Source: Methanogenium organophilum
GTDB taxonomy: Archaea; Halobacteriota; Methanomicrobia; Methanomicrobiales; Methanomicrobiaceae
NCBI RefSeq assembly: GCF_026684035.1
Contig: NZ_CP113361.1
Span: 2,046,001-2,110,000 of the forward strand
DNA length: 64,000 nt
Reading direction: 5' to 3'
Shown here: positions 39,590-48,257 of the stretch, in pieces
Numbering within the stretch: the stretch's first letter is position 1
Layout: every line of letters starts with the position of its first letter
Made by a program: the position numbers and the translations under genes
Notes under the pieces: generated by a model
What the model saw: the letters and a program-made list of their open reading frames with translations, nothing else
What the model was told of the DNA's origin: nothing
The model's database searches: none

Positions 39590-39859
39590 TTACTCTCTCC
39601 GAAGCAATGGATTAACGACTTCCTCACGAACACCTTCTACACCAAAGAGATCCTTTGATATCAGGAAAGTTGTTCCAACCTGTAAAACCGGCGCCTCACG
39701 TACAAATACACCATTTATTCTGAGTTCTGTCAGTGCCTCTGCGTCCATCATATTGCGGATGGCATATTCGATACCTGCCGCATCCAGATATTCTTTTAAA
39801 AGTTCGCAGTTCGGGCAGTTTTCAAGTGTATATACATTGATCTTGGCTGCATCTGTCAC
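39590..39859 (-). CDS. Glutaredoxin/NrdH-like redoxin
   Basis: 89 residues from a GTG start preceded by GGGGGAT. A thioredoxin-fold protein with the active site CPNC near residue 15 (VYTLENCPNCELL), followed by the cis-proline segment EAPVLQVG. It ends directly before nrdD. NrdH-type redoxins reduce some archaeal class III reductases in place of formate; in Methanosarcina barkeri such a redoxin is supplied by ferredoxin-disulphide reductase. The role here is inferred from family and position. Confidence 0.9.
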   Translation of the reverse strand: MTDAAKINVYTLENCPNCELLKEYLDAAGIEYAIRNMMDAEALTELRINGVFVREAPVLQVGTTFLISKDLFGVEGVREEVVNPLLRRE

Positions 39860-39985
39860 AGAAAAAAATCCCCCATGGATTCGTATACCAATGTTATGTC
39901 TGAACTAAAAATAATACTTCTTTCCTGTTCGCGTATTCGGAGGCATGGGTAACCCTATCTGATAAAAAGTTCAATATATCTGTAT

Positions 39986-40525
39986 ATGGTCCGGGCGTTT
40001 TTTGCTGTTGATCTCTCTTGCGATATTAGGAACCAATTCTATACTGTGCAGGATATTCTCAGGAACAGTGATGCAAAACTGACCTGCGTTGATCCGTCTC
40101 TTGCGCATATCACCATGAAGTTTCTGGGGGAGATTTCCGATGATGTACTGCATGGGATACGGGATATAATGTCTGAATTCTCATTTGAACCGACAGATAT
40201 TGCTGTTTCTGGAGTTCAGCTTCATCCAAAAAAACGCCCCCGTATTGTCTGGGCAGATGTATCAGATAACGGATGGGGTGGGGTGACTGTTGCAGAGATG
40301 GACAGGCTTCTTACCCCTCTGGGCATCCCATCTGAAACCCGGATTTTTACTCCTCATGTAACTCTTGCGCGTATCAAACGCTACGATCGTTCCCTGCGCG
40401 CAGCCGTGGAAGCGGTTTCTGAACATTCATTTGGGAGGATGACTGTTGATACCATCACTCTGAAAACAAGTACGCTCACGCCACGCGGACCGGTGTATGA
40501 GGATGTCATGGAGATTTCAGCATGA
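39986..40525 (+). CDS. thpR: RNA 2',3'-cyclic phosphodiesterase (2'-5' RNA ligase family)
   Basis: 179 residues. The two HxTx motifs that define the 2H phosphoesterase active site are HITM (near residue 41) and HVTL (near residue 123). The enzyme opens 2',3'-cyclic phosphates on RNA ends and shows 2'-5' ligase activity in vitro. It overlaps the CCA-adding enzyme gene by 4 bp, so the pair may share a role in tRNA end processing. A TATA-like GATAAAAAG at 39961-39969 sits about 21 bp before the ATG, so the message may be leaderless. Confidence 0.93.
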   Translation: MVRAFFAVDLSCDIRNQFYTVQDILRNSDAKLTCVDPSLAHITMKFLGEISDDVLHGIRDIMSEFSFEPTDIAVSGVQLHPKKRPRIVWADVSDNGWGGVTVAEMDRLLTPLGIPSETRIFTPHVTLARIKRYDRSLRAAVEAVSEHSFGRMTVDTITLKTSTLTPRGPVYEDVMEISA

Positions 40526-41892
40526 CCCCGAGAAATGCAACGGAAAAGGAAGTGTTGTCTGTTATCCGTCCTGAAAAAGAAGAGCGGGATGACATCTGCA
40601 CTGTTGCAGAGATGCTTGTGAAGGCGGTAAACGAGAGTGGCACTGCAAAGGGGATGGTCGTTGGTTCTGTCGCACGCAATACCTGGATCAGTGGTGACCG
40701 CGACATTGATGTGTTTATGCTGTTTCCCCCGGAATTGCCCCGTGAATCACTTGAAGAAGAGGGGATTGTTCTGGGGCGGTCCATTGCATCCCGTTTCGGC
40801 GGGAAGTTTGTTGAGAAGTATGCGGAGCACCCGTATATCAACACGACCATTTCCGGGTTTGATGTGGATCTTGTTCCCTGTTATGCGGTGACAGATGCTG
40901 CACGCATTCAGAGTGCTGTTGACAGAACGCCGTTTCACACCCGGTATATCCAGTCTCACATCAGTGGTCTTGAGGATGATGTCCTCCTCATGAAACAGTT
41001 TTCAAAGGCAGGAGGGGTGTATGGCTCTGATCTGATGACAGAAGGGTTTGCGGGGTATCTGTGCGAACTGCTTGTTCTTACCTATGGGGGATTCAGTGAA
41101 CTGATTGAGGCCTGCAAGTCCTGGCAGACCGGAAAGACGATTGATATTGCCGGTCATCAGGGGAAACACTTTGATGATCCCCTTGTAGTGATTGATCCGG
41201 TCGATCCGAACAGGAATGTAGCTGCATCAGTCTCACTGGCGAAGATGGGGGAGTTCATCGAACTCTGCCGGGGCTATTTCGAATTGCCCGGCAAGGAATA
41301 TTTTTTCCCCCCGGTAAGAAATGCCATTACCAGAGACGAATTTGAACTGATTCTCGCGGAGCGCGGGACGGGGCTCTATAGTATTAGTTTTGCAACGCCA
41401 CACCAGATTCCTGATATTGTGGTCCCGCAGCTGCGGAGAAGTACTGCAGGTATTGCAGCCCTCCTGGAACGGCATGGGTTTGTCGTCAACCGGTATGATG
41501 CTGCAATGGGTGATGACCGCTGTTATTTGCTCTTTGAGCTCTTGGTGGACCATCTTCCTCCTCTGTATGTTCATACCGGACCACCGGTTGAGAATGCGGA
41601 AAATGCAGGTAAATTCAGGGAAAAGTATCTCCGTTATAATGTATTGTCCGGCCCGTTCATCAATGGTGATGGGAGATATGCGGTTGAGATATTACGGAAA
41701 TGGGTGGATGCCTATGCACTCCTCGCGTCAGATGATCTCTTTTCTGCAAGGTTGGGAAAGCATGTGGTGAAGTCGATGAAAAAAGATTGTGATGTGAGGT
41801 GTGGTGCTGCCTGCTGGGATGAAAATATCTGTGATTTCCTAAGTGCATTTTTTAATAAAATTTCATCTGTCAGTGCACTGAAAAAGCTGTAG
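40522..41892 (+). CDS. cca: CCA-adding enzyme (class I, archaeal)
   Basis: 456 residues, the family length. It adds or repairs the 3' CCA of tRNAs using CTP and ATP, needed here because neither tRNA in the window encodes CCA. The nucleotidyltransferase motif GSVARNTWISGDRDIDVFM near residues 47-65 has the metal-binding aspartates D61 and D63. VDLVPCYAV near residue 115 gives the third acidic residue. Coupled to thpR. A leader region and the glutamate-synthase-like gene follow after a 378-bp gap. Confidence 0.96.
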   Translation: MTPRNATEKEVLSVIRPEKEERDDICTVAEMLVKAVNESGTAKGMVVGSVARNTWISGDRDIDVFMLFPPELPRESLEEEGIVLGRSIASRFGGKFVEKYAEHPYINTTISGFDVDLVPCYAVTDAARIQSAVDRTPFHTRYIQSHISGLEDDVLLMKQFSKAGGVYGSDLMTEGFAGYLCELLVLTYGGFSELIEACKSWQTGKTIDIAGHQGKHFDDPLVVIDPVDPNRNVAASVSLAKMGEFIELCRGYFELPGKEYFFPPVRNAITRDEFELILAERGTGLYSISFATPHQIPDIVVPQLRRSTAGIAALLERHGFVVNRYDAAMGDDRCYLLFELLVDHLPPLYVHTGPPVENAENAGKFREKYLRYNVLSGPFINGDGRYAVEILRKWVDAYALLASDDLFSARLGKHVVKSMKKDCDVRCGAACWDENICDFLSAFFNKISSVSALKKL

Positions 41893-42070
41893 GAAAGAGC
41901 AAGCAGGGGGGGCGGTGACACCTCCTCCCGACTTAACTGATATTTTTTGAATATTGTAAAATTTCAATACGAAGGGTTCGGGTATCAGATTAAACCGAAA
42001 TCTTCCCGAATATTTTTCATTCATTTTCTCCCACAATAATGGTATTTGGGGAACTGATCATTTCTATAAT

Positions 42071-42078
42071 CTATATAG
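42071..42078 (+). promoter_or_regulatory. TATA-like box of glutamate-synthase-like gene
   Basis: CTATATAG, with AATATTTATT downstream, is the best TATA candidate in the 378-bp gap after cca. It predicts a start near 42100 and a leader of about 170 nt. The rest of 41893-42070 shows no gene. Confidence 0.4.
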
Positions 42079-42114
42079 AAATATTTATTAATGCAGGAAA
42101 GAAGATTCTTGTAG

Positions 42115-42130
42115 ACATTCATAGGAATGT
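42115..42130. promoter_or_regulatory. Inverted repeat near predicted transcription start of glutamate-synthase-like gene
   Basis: ACATTC-ATAG-GAATGT, perfect 6-bp arms with a 4-nt spacer. It lies just after the predicted start near 42100 and could be an operator. No identical element is found at the other nitrogen genes. Confidence 0.45.
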
Positions 42131-42150
42131 GAATGATGAAAGGTATATCT

Positions 42151-42171
42151 CCTGATATGCCGCTTATCAGG
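42151..42171 (+). promoter_or_regulatory. Stem-loop in leader of glutamate-synthase-like gene
   Basis: CCTGATA, 7-nt loop, TATCAGG. The arms pair perfectly. It is followed by an AGGAAA...TTTCCT inverted repeat (42170-42189). The leader may be structured or carry a protein-binding site. No known riboswitch consensus was recognised. Confidence 0.45.
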
Positions 42172-42270
42172 AAAATGATAAATTTCCTGTAATTCAAAAG
42201 TCAGACGTATCGCAGGACATATGTGAATGAAACTGAGATTCCTGCAATACCAGAAATTTGGAGGATTATT

Positions 42271-43863
42271 ATGGCAAATCTTAAAACACCCAATTCGGAT
42301 GAGGCAATTCACACGTTCAACCGTTCAAAAAGTATTGTACCGATGTCAGGCATGTGTTCACGATGTGTTGACGGATGTAAAGGAAATTGTGATATCTGGC
42401 TTTCATCTTTCAGAGGCCGTGAAGTACTGTACCCCGGTCCTTTTGGAGAAGTAACAGCAGGTGCAGACAAAGACTATCCAATCGACTATTCTCATCTCAA
42501 CATTCATGGATACGCAGTGGGTGCCCGTGGACTTCCAAAAGGGATAAAGGCAGACTCTGATACGGCAGTATTCGATGATGTTGACACTGAAGTGGAGTAT
42601 GGGTGGGACATCAAGGTCCCGATGAAAGTCCCGATCTTCACCGGAGCACTTGGTTCAACTGACATTGCACGTAAAAATTGGGAACATTTTGCAATTGGTG
42701 CAGCCATTGCAGGAATCACTCTTGTGTGCGGTGAAAATGTCTGTGGTGTCGACCCCGATCTTCGGCTCGACAGCAATGGTAAGGTGGCAAGTTCACCTGA
42801 GATGGATAGAAGAATTGAGACATACAAGAAATTCCATGAGGGATACGGAGAGCTTCTTGTTCAGCTCAATGTTGAAGATACGCGTCTTGGCACCGCAGAA
42901 TATGTATCCAGCAAACACAATCTCGAAACCATTGAACTGAAGTGGGGGCAGGGTGCAAAGTGTATCGGCGGTGAAATCAAAGTGGGTTCACTTTCACGTG
43001 CAACAGAACTGAAAGAACGTGGATACATTGTTCTTCCGGACCCAACACGCCACGATGTTCAGAAAGCATTCGAAGATGGTGCAATTAAAGAATTTGAACG
43101 TCATTCACGCCTCGGGTTTGTTTCGAAAGAAGGATTCCTCGAAGAAGTGGATCGTCTTCGTGACATTGGTTTCAAGCGTGTCACACTCAAGACCGGCGCC
43201 TACTCAATGAAGGAACTTGCGATGGCAATACGCTACTCTGCAGAGGCAAACATCGATCTTCTGACAATTGACGGTGCTCCGGGCGGAACCGGGATGAGTC
43301 CATGGCCAATGATGAACGAATGGGGTATCCCGACATTCTATCTCCAGTCTCTTGCATACGACTTTGCAACACAGCTTGAGAAGAAGGGCTACCGTGTTCC
43401 TGATCTTGCAATTGCCGGTGGATTTGCTGACGAAGCAAATGCATTCAAGGCGCTCTGTATGGGTGCACCTTATTTCAAGGCGGTCTGCATGGGCAGGGCA
43501 CTTATGATCCCGGGCATGGTTGGAAAGAACATTGCCAAATGGCTTGAGAATGATGAACTGCCTAAGAGCGTTTCAAAGTATGGTTCTTCAGTTGAAGAGA
43601 TCTTTGTATCCTACCAGGAGCTCAAAGAGAAGTTCGATGGAAGAATCGACGAGATCCCGCTCGGCGCAGTTGGAATCTACACCTATGCTCAGCGGTTCAG
43701 AACAGGAATGCAGCAGATCATGGCAGGAAGTCGCAACTTCAGCTTCAGTTCAGTTTCACGAAACGATCTGATGGCACTCACCCCTGAAGCAGCAGAAGTA
43801 TCGGGCATCCCCTACGTCATGGAATCATACCGGGACGAAGCACTCGATATTCTTCTCGAATAA
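42271..43863 (+). CDS. FMN-binding glutamate-synthase-family protein with N-terminal cysteine cluster
   Basis: 530 residues. The body (about 60-490) is a TIM barrel of the glutamate synthase central-domain type: LLTIDGAPGGTGMSP near residue 348 and the downstream GGFADEANAFKALCMGA are the FMN/substrate signature. The N-terminus holds CSRCVDGCKGNC (about residues 27-38), four cysteines that could bind a cluster or metal. There is no amidotransferase or GXGXG domain, so it cannot be a full glutamate synthase alone. It differs from the split enzyme encoded at 51.5-55.8 kb. GGAGGA precedes the ATG at 42271. The function is unknown; a ferredoxin-linked FMN oxidoreductase is likely. Confidence 0.85.
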   Translation: MANLKTPNSDEAIHTFNRSKSIVPMSGMCSRCVDGCKGNCDIWLSSFRGREVLYPGPFGEVTAGADKDYPIDYSHLNIHGYAVGARGLPKGIKADSDTAVFDDVDTEVEYGWDIKVPMKVPIFTGALGSTDIARKNWEHFAIGAAIAGITLVCGENVCGVDPDLRLDSNGKVASSPEMDRRIETYKKFHEGYGELLVQLNVEDTRLGTAEYVSSKHNLETIELKWGQGAKCIGGEIKVGSLSRATELKERGYIVLPDPTRHDVQKAFEDGAIKEFERHSRLGFVSKEGFLEEVDRLRDIGFKRVTLKTGAYSMKELAMAIRYSAEANIDLLTIDGAPGGTGMSPWPMMNEWGIPTFYLQSLAYDFATQLEKKGYRVPDLAIAGGFADEANAFKALCMGAPYFKAVCMGRALMIPGMVGKNIAKWLENDELPKSVSKYGSSVEEIFVSYQELKEKFDGRIDEIPLGAVGIYTYAQRFRTGMQQIMAGSRNFSFSSVSRNDLMALTPEAAEVSGIPYVMESYRDEALDILLE

Positions 43864-43870
43864 TCTCCTC

Positions 43871-43876
43871 TTTTTT
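43871..43876 (+). terminator. T-tract terminator after glutamate-synthase-like gene
   Basis: Six T residues begin 8 bp after the stop. The following 230 bp up to the convergent HAD gene show nothing else recognisable. Confidence 0.4.
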
Positions 43877-44104
43877 CCAACGATTTTCTTTACAATCAAA
43901 CCGGAGATCTCTCTCTCTGATGCATTCGCCTGGTTTTGTATCTGAAAAAAGCGGTCAGTGTGCCATGGCGAATTCCTTCTGATTCAACAGGATGATCGCC
44001 TCATGTTCACTGGGGTTCGTATTGGGGTTCCCGGCTGATGGTGATTATCCGGGGGATCATTTTTGGGTGTCGGTGTTCATCATCTGATGGATGGAGATAT
44101 GCGA

Positions 44105-44887
44105 TCACATGCTGTTACCGATAATTTCCGGCAGTTCCTGAACCGAATTGATAATCCGGTTGGGAACAATCCCACTTTTCTTTAATCTTTCGTTGCTGAA
44201 TTTTCCGGTTTTAACAAGAACTCCTCTCATGCCTGCTTTCTGGGAGCCTTCAATATCGCTAAAGATATCGTCCCCCACCATTAGTGCCTGTGACGGATTA
44301 ATATTCATTGAATCAAGTGCTGTTTTAAAAAATGCAGGGGATGGTTTTCCGACAAGGTGGGCCTGAGTTTCACTTGCATATTCAAGCCCGCACACAAACG
44401 GCCCTGCAGAAAGGGAAAGTCCTCCATTGTCCATCCAGTATCGGTCTTTTTCCAGAGCATAGAGCGATGCACCGTCAATAAGCAATCTGAACGCTGTATT
44501 CATTGAGGAATAATCAAAATTATCCCCTGCATCGCCCACAATAACCGCTTCGGCACCGGAGTCACACTGGGTAATTCCGTCAACAAGAAGATCCTTCTCT
44601 ACGTCCCCCTCGGTCAGGAAAAAACACTTTTGAATGTTGTTTTCTTTCAGGAGCGATACCAGGGCTATTGCAGGGGTGAAGATCAAATGCTCCGGAATGT
44701 CGAGTCCATTTATACTCAGTTTTTGCGCGATTGACGTCCGCGATTTTCTGGTGGTATTTGAAAGACACCTGAACGGGATATGGTTCTCCCTCAAAAAATG
44801 TATGGATTCTATGGCCCCGGGAATGGGAGAATCGCCAGTATACAGGACGCCATCGATATCCAGAAGAACTCCTTTTATGCATTCCAT
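44105..44887 (-). CDS. HAD-superfamily phosphatase (NagD/PGP-like)
   Basis: 260 residues from the ATG at 44887, which has GTGAT just upstream; Met codons 16 codons earlier lack support. The HAD motif I is LLDIDGVLYTGD near residues 7-18, motif II is CLSNTTRKSRTS, and motif IV is MVGDDIFSDIEG near residue 200. The cap domain is of the C2 (NagD) type. It is a Mg2+-dependent phosphatase; the substrate (sugar phosphate, phosphoglycolate or pyrophosphate) cannot be judged from sequence. Confidence 0.9.
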   Translation of the reverse strand: MECIKGVLLDIDGVLYTGDSPIPGAIESIHFLRENHIPFRCLSNTTRKSRTSIAQKLSINGLDIPEHLIFTPAIALVSLLKENNIQKCFFLTEGDVEKDLLVDGITQCDSGAEAVIVGDAGDNFDYSSMNTAFRLLIDGASLYALEKDRYWMDNGGLSLSAGPFVCGLEYASETQAHLVGKPSPAFFKTALDSMNINPSQALMVGDDIFSDIEGSQKAGMRGVLVKTGKFSNERLKKSGIVPNRIINSVQELPEIIGNSM

Positions 44888-45112
44888 GTACATCACGTTT
44901 TTGGATAATTGGTATGAATTTATGTTTTTCAACAATAAAATTGCGGTGCATTCCTGAAATTTTCTCTAATATTTTGATATATGGGTATTTTCATTTCTGA
45001 AGGGATGTGGGGAGAATAGGGTGCGGAATTATGTTCGGGATAAAAAATGAATTGGTGAAAATATTCTAAGAGAAATGAGGGTTTGGAAAATTATGTGTTT
45101 TATCTAATCTTC

Positions 45113-45433
45113 CTAAGCCTTGTCCCTGACAGGTATTGACATCTCTATGGGGATGATAAAGATCTTTCCATCGCCTGCTTCACCCGTTACTGCTACTCTC
45201 CGGATGATTTGTGTGATTTCTGCAACCTCATCATCTTCGACAACCATCTCAACTTTTACCTTTGGGATGAGGTCGACATTGACCTTTCTGCCCCGGAACT
45301 GAAGGGAAATTCCACGCTGTGCACCCCTGCCGTGAACATTTGTGACTGTCATTGCAAAGTGGCCGCCTTCATCAAGGGCAGCCTTGACATCCTCAAGCTT
45401 TTCGGGCCGTATGATTGCTTCAATCTTCTTCAT
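45113..45433 (-). CDS. glnK: Nitrogen regulatory protein P-II (GlnK)
   Basis: 106 residues. A trimeric sensor of 2-oxoglutarate and ATP/ADP that blocks AmtB and may act on glutamine synthetase. The T-loop runs from about residue 37 to 55 (GRGAQRGISLQFRG, then VNVDLIPK). The position of the uridylylated Tyr51 of Escherichia coli is Val51 here and residue 46 is Phe, so control by uridylylation is excluded. The VTGEAGDGKIF segment (B-loop, nucleotide site) is intact. It lies 12 bp downstream of amtB in one operon, the usual partner arrangement. Confidence 0.95.
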   Translation of the reverse strand: MKKIEAIIRPEKLEDVKAALDEGGHFAMTVTNVHGRGAQRGISLQFRGRKVNVDLIPKVKVEMVVEDDEVAEITQIIRRVAVTGEAGDGKIFIIPIEMSIPVRDKA

Positions 45434-45445
45434 TTTAAATCCTCC

Positions 45446-46642
45446 TTATGCCTCTACTGTCTCGCCGTGCTGGGAAATGTCCAGACCGACGTATTCTTCC
45501 TTCTCATCCACACGAAGGCCCATCACCTTGTCAACAACCTTTGCAAGAATGTATGTCACCACAAAGGCGTAGACCATGGCAGCCACTGCATCCAGCAGCT
45601 GTATGAGGAACTGATTCACATTGCCGTATATCAGACCATCAACACCGCCGATGACAGCTGTTGCAAAGATACCGGTCGCAAGAGCACCAAACAGGCCGCC
45701 AACACCGTGAACTGCCCATGCATCCAGCGATTCATCAATGCCCTTCTTCTGTCTCCACAGGAGTGCAGAATAACAGACCAGTCCGGCAAGTGCACCAATG
45801 ACAATGGAGGCCTTCACGTCAACAAATCCTGCGGCAGGCGTGATTGCAACCAGCCCTGCTATTGCGCCGGATACAATACCCAGTGTTGCGGGTTTCCCCC
45901 GTATCCATGACGCGATCATCCAGGCAAGTGCACCGGCGGCAGCGGCAGTGTTTGTCACAACAAATGCGTTTGCTGCGATACCATCCGCGGCAAGTTCGCT
46001 ACCTGCATTGAATCCGAACCATCCGAACCACAGCAGTGCTGCACCCAGAAGGGTGATCGGAACATTGTAGGGTTCCATCCCATACTTCCCGAAGCCCTTA
46101 CGGACACCAAGAACCAGGCAGAGCGCAAGAGCTCCGAACCCTGAACTGATGTGGACGACGGTGCCACCTGCGAAATCAAGTGCACCAAGCTGCGATGCCC
46201 ATCCGCCTCCCCATGCCCAGTGTGCAAGGGGATCATAGACAAGTGTTGTCCATAACAGCCCAAATACAATGAATGAACTCAGTTTTACCCGTTCAGCAAC
46301 ACCTGAGGTGATGATCGCAAGTGTCAGGGCCGCAAATACGAGCTGGAACACCATGAACAGGATGTCGGGGATGCCGTCGCCATCCAGTCCGACACCGGCG
46401 AGCATGAAATGGTCAAGACCACCGATGAACCCGCCAATGTCCGGACCAAATGCCAGACTGTATCCGAATACAACCCACTGGATACTTACCACGGCAAATG
46501 CCACAAAGGCAAGGCCCACCATTGAGATGATATTTTTTCGTCTGACCATTCCGCCATAGAACAGGCCAACAGCAGGGGTCATGAGCATGACCATTGCCGT
46601 ACATATGATGATAAAGGCGGTATCACCGCTACTAATTGCCAT
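45446..46642 (-). CDS. amtB: Ammonium transporter AmtB
   Basis: 398 residues with about eleven membrane spans. A trimeric ammonium channel of the cytoplasmic membrane. The pore histidines are visible in AHWAWGGG near residue 145 and in [10 protein letters not shown] near residue 303; [12 protein letters not shown] near residue 26 is a family hallmark. The C-terminal tail (about 370-398) is the GlnK-binding region. No signal peptide cleavage is obvious. The gene precedes glnK and has a palindrome just upstream. Confidence 0.96.
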   Translation of the reverse strand: MAISSGDTAFIIICTAMVMLMTPAVGLFYGGMVRRKNIISMVGLAFVAFAVVSIQWVVFGYSLAFGPDIGGFIGGLDHFMLAGVGLDGDGIPDILFMVFQLVFAALTLAIITSGVAERVKLSSFIVFGLLWTTLVYDPLAHWAWGGGWASQLGALDFAGGTVVHISSGFGALALCLVLGVRKGFGKYGMEPYNVPITLLGAALLWFGWFGFNAGSELAADGIAANAFVVTNTAAAAGALAWMIASWIRGKPATLGIVSGAIAGLVAITPAAGFVDVKASIVIGALAGLVCYSALLWRQKKGIDESLDAWAVHGVGGLFGALATGIFATAVIGGVDGLIYGNVNQFLIQLLDAVAAMVYAFVVTYILAKVVDKVMGLRVDEKEEYVGLDISQHGETVEA

Positions 46643-46669
46643 GTTTCAAACCTTTTTTATCTTATTACT

Positions 46670-46685
46670 CCGAATATTCTTTCGG
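46670..46685. promoter_or_regulatory. Palindrome upstream of amtB (candidate NrpR operator)
   Basis: CCGAATATTCTTTCGG on the plus strand: CCGAA-N6-TTCGG, perfect 5-bp arms, 28 bp before the amtB start. The published NrpR operators have the same layout with a 6-nt spacer (GGAA-N6-TTCC type in Methanococcus; CGGAA-N6-TTCCG in Methanosarcina). The arm bases differ, so assignment is inference. Confidence 0.55.
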
Positions 46686-46759
46686 ATTTCTCGTTTTCTT
46701 CATTACGGGACAATTCAAACAATAAGGGGAGAGGGACAGTCTCCCCTTATATTTCTGTT

Positions 46760-48094
46760 TTAGAACCTTGTCAGGTAATGTTCAACTTCCCAGGGGTGAA
46801 CCGACGTCCGGAATGAATCCCATTCAATCTGTGCGATGGTGTTAAGACCATCAATGACGTGGCTTCCGAGTACATCGCAGATGAGGGTGTCTTCCATGAG
46901 GTGCCTGTTTGCGGTAATCAGGTCTGATGGAAGGGTGTCAATATGTGCCTTGCTCCGCTCATCATCGGTCATCTCGAAGATGTTCTGATTCACGCCTGCA
47001 GGGGGATCGAGCTGCTTTTTAATTCCGTCCAGACCTGCAGCAAGGATTGCGGCAAAGGTCAGGTATGGATTGCAGGTTGGATCAGGACTCCTGAGTTCCA
47101 TCCGTGTACTGCTGCCACGAGGGGCGGGAACGCGGATGAGGGCTGTACGGTTCGATGCACTCCAGCTCACATAGACGGGTGCTTCATATCCGGGCACCAG
47201 CCGCTTGTACGAGTTGACCGTTGGATTGGCGATACGGGTGATGGCCTTCACGTGTTCAAGCACACCGGCAATGAACTGCTGGGACATTTCTGAGAGCTGA
47301 AGGGGTGCTTCAGGATCATAAAATGCATTCTTTCCGTCTTTGAAGAGGGATGCATTCACATGCATTCCGCTTCCGTTGATGCCAAATCTCGGCTTTGCCA
47401 TGAATGTAGCATTCAATCCGTTCTTGAGCGCAATGGATTTGGTTGCATACTTGAAGGTGATGACGTTATCGGCGGTCTTCAGGGCGTCACCATACTTAAA
47501 GTCAATTTCGTGCTGGCTTTCAGCGACCTCGTGGTGGGATGCCTCAATCTCAAAACCCATGTCCGTTAATGCGAGAACAATCTCAGCGCGGACATCCTCT
47601 GCCAGATCTGCCGGTGCAAGGTCGAAGTACCCGCCCTTGTCCTGTGAAACTGTGGTGGGCATGCCATCCTGATCAAGCCTGAAGAGGAAGAACTCAAGTT
47701 CGGGGCCTGTGTTAAAGGTGAATCCCATCTCCTTTGCTTCAGCAAGTGTCTTCTTCAGAATGTACCGGGGGTCGCCTTCAAATGGGGTTCCGTCAGGAAG
47801 ATATACGTCACAGATAAATCGTGCAACCGGGGAGTCACTGCCTCTCCAGGGGAGGAGGGAGTATGTTGACATATCCGGCTTCAGGACCATGTCGGATTCT
47901 TCAATACGAGCGAATCCTTCAATAGAAGAACCATCAAATGAGATTCCGTCCGTGAGAGCTTTTTCCGTCTGCCAAGCTGGAATTGCCACATTCTTTGGCA
48001 ATCCCTGGATGTCAGAAAACTGCAGGCGCACAAATTTGACCTTGTCTGCCTCAATTCTCTCTAATATTTTTGCAACATCAGTAGACGATGTCAT
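46760..48094 (-). CDS. glnA: Glutamine synthetase type I
   Basis: 444 residues. Makes glutamine from glutamate, ammonia and ATP; forms a dodecamer. FDGSSIEGF near residue 53, ELEFFLF near residue 129, FMAKPRFGINGSGMH near residue 240 and APRGSSTRMELRSPDPTCNPY near residue 327 (key residues R, E, R, D) are active-site segments. The adenylylation tyrosine of some bacterial forms is replaced by phenylalanine (NIFEM), so that control is absent, as is usual for the alpha type. It is transcribed alone, 117 bp upstream of amtB on the same strand. Confidence 0.97.
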   Translation of the reverse strand: MTSSTDVAKILERIEADKVKFVRLQFSDIQGLPKNVAIPAWQTEKALTDGISFDGSSIEGFARIEESDMVLKPDMSTYSLLPWRGSDSPVARFICDVYLPDGTPFEGDPRYILKKTLAEAKEMGFTFNTGPELEFFLFRLDQDGMPTTVSQDKGGYFDLAPADLAEDVRAEIVLALTDMGFEIEASHHEVAESQHEIDFKYGDALKTADNVITFKYATKSIALKNGLNATFMAKPRFGINGSGMHVNASLFKDGKNAFYDPEAPLQLSEMSQQFIAGVLEHVKAITRIANPTVNSYKRLVPGYEAPVYVSWSASNRTALIRVPAPRGSSTRMELRSPDPTCNPYLTFAAILAAGLDGIKKQLDPPAGVNQNIFEMTDDERSKAHIDTLPSDLITANRHLMEDTLICDVLGSHVIDGLNTIAQIEWDSFRTSVHPWEVEHYLTRF

Positions 48095-48117
48095 GGGTTA
48101 TCATAGCTACAAAGGAG

Positions 48118-48126
48118 TATTTATAG
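48118..48126 (-). promoter_or_regulatory. TATA box of glnA
   Basis: CTATAAATA read on the minus strand, centred about 28 bp before the glnA ATG, which points to a leaderless or nearly leaderless message. Immediately upstream lies the inverted repeat at 48129-48146. Confidence 0.6.
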
Positions 48127-48128
48127 AT

Positions 48129-48146
48129 ATCACCCCATTTGGTGAT
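48129..48146. promoter_or_regulatory. Inverted repeat next to glnA TATA box
   Basis: ATCACC-CCATTT-GGTGAT: perfect 6-bp arms with a 6-nt spacer, just upstream of the TATA box where the B-recognition element sits. A regulator bound there could block TFB. It does not share arm bases with the amtB palindrome. Confidence 0.45.
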
Positions 48147-48257
48147 CTGGAATCATAATCTATATAGTAATATATTGTTATTGTGGGCCGTGGGGTGGGT
48201 GTTTGTGAGGAATGTAATTTTTCAATACTGGTTCGCGGGAATAAAAAATGGGGGGAG

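Noticed and set aside
42071-42270. Known riboswitch in the leader of the glutamate-synthase-like gene
   Set aside because: Stems are present but no known aptamer consensus was recognised by eye.
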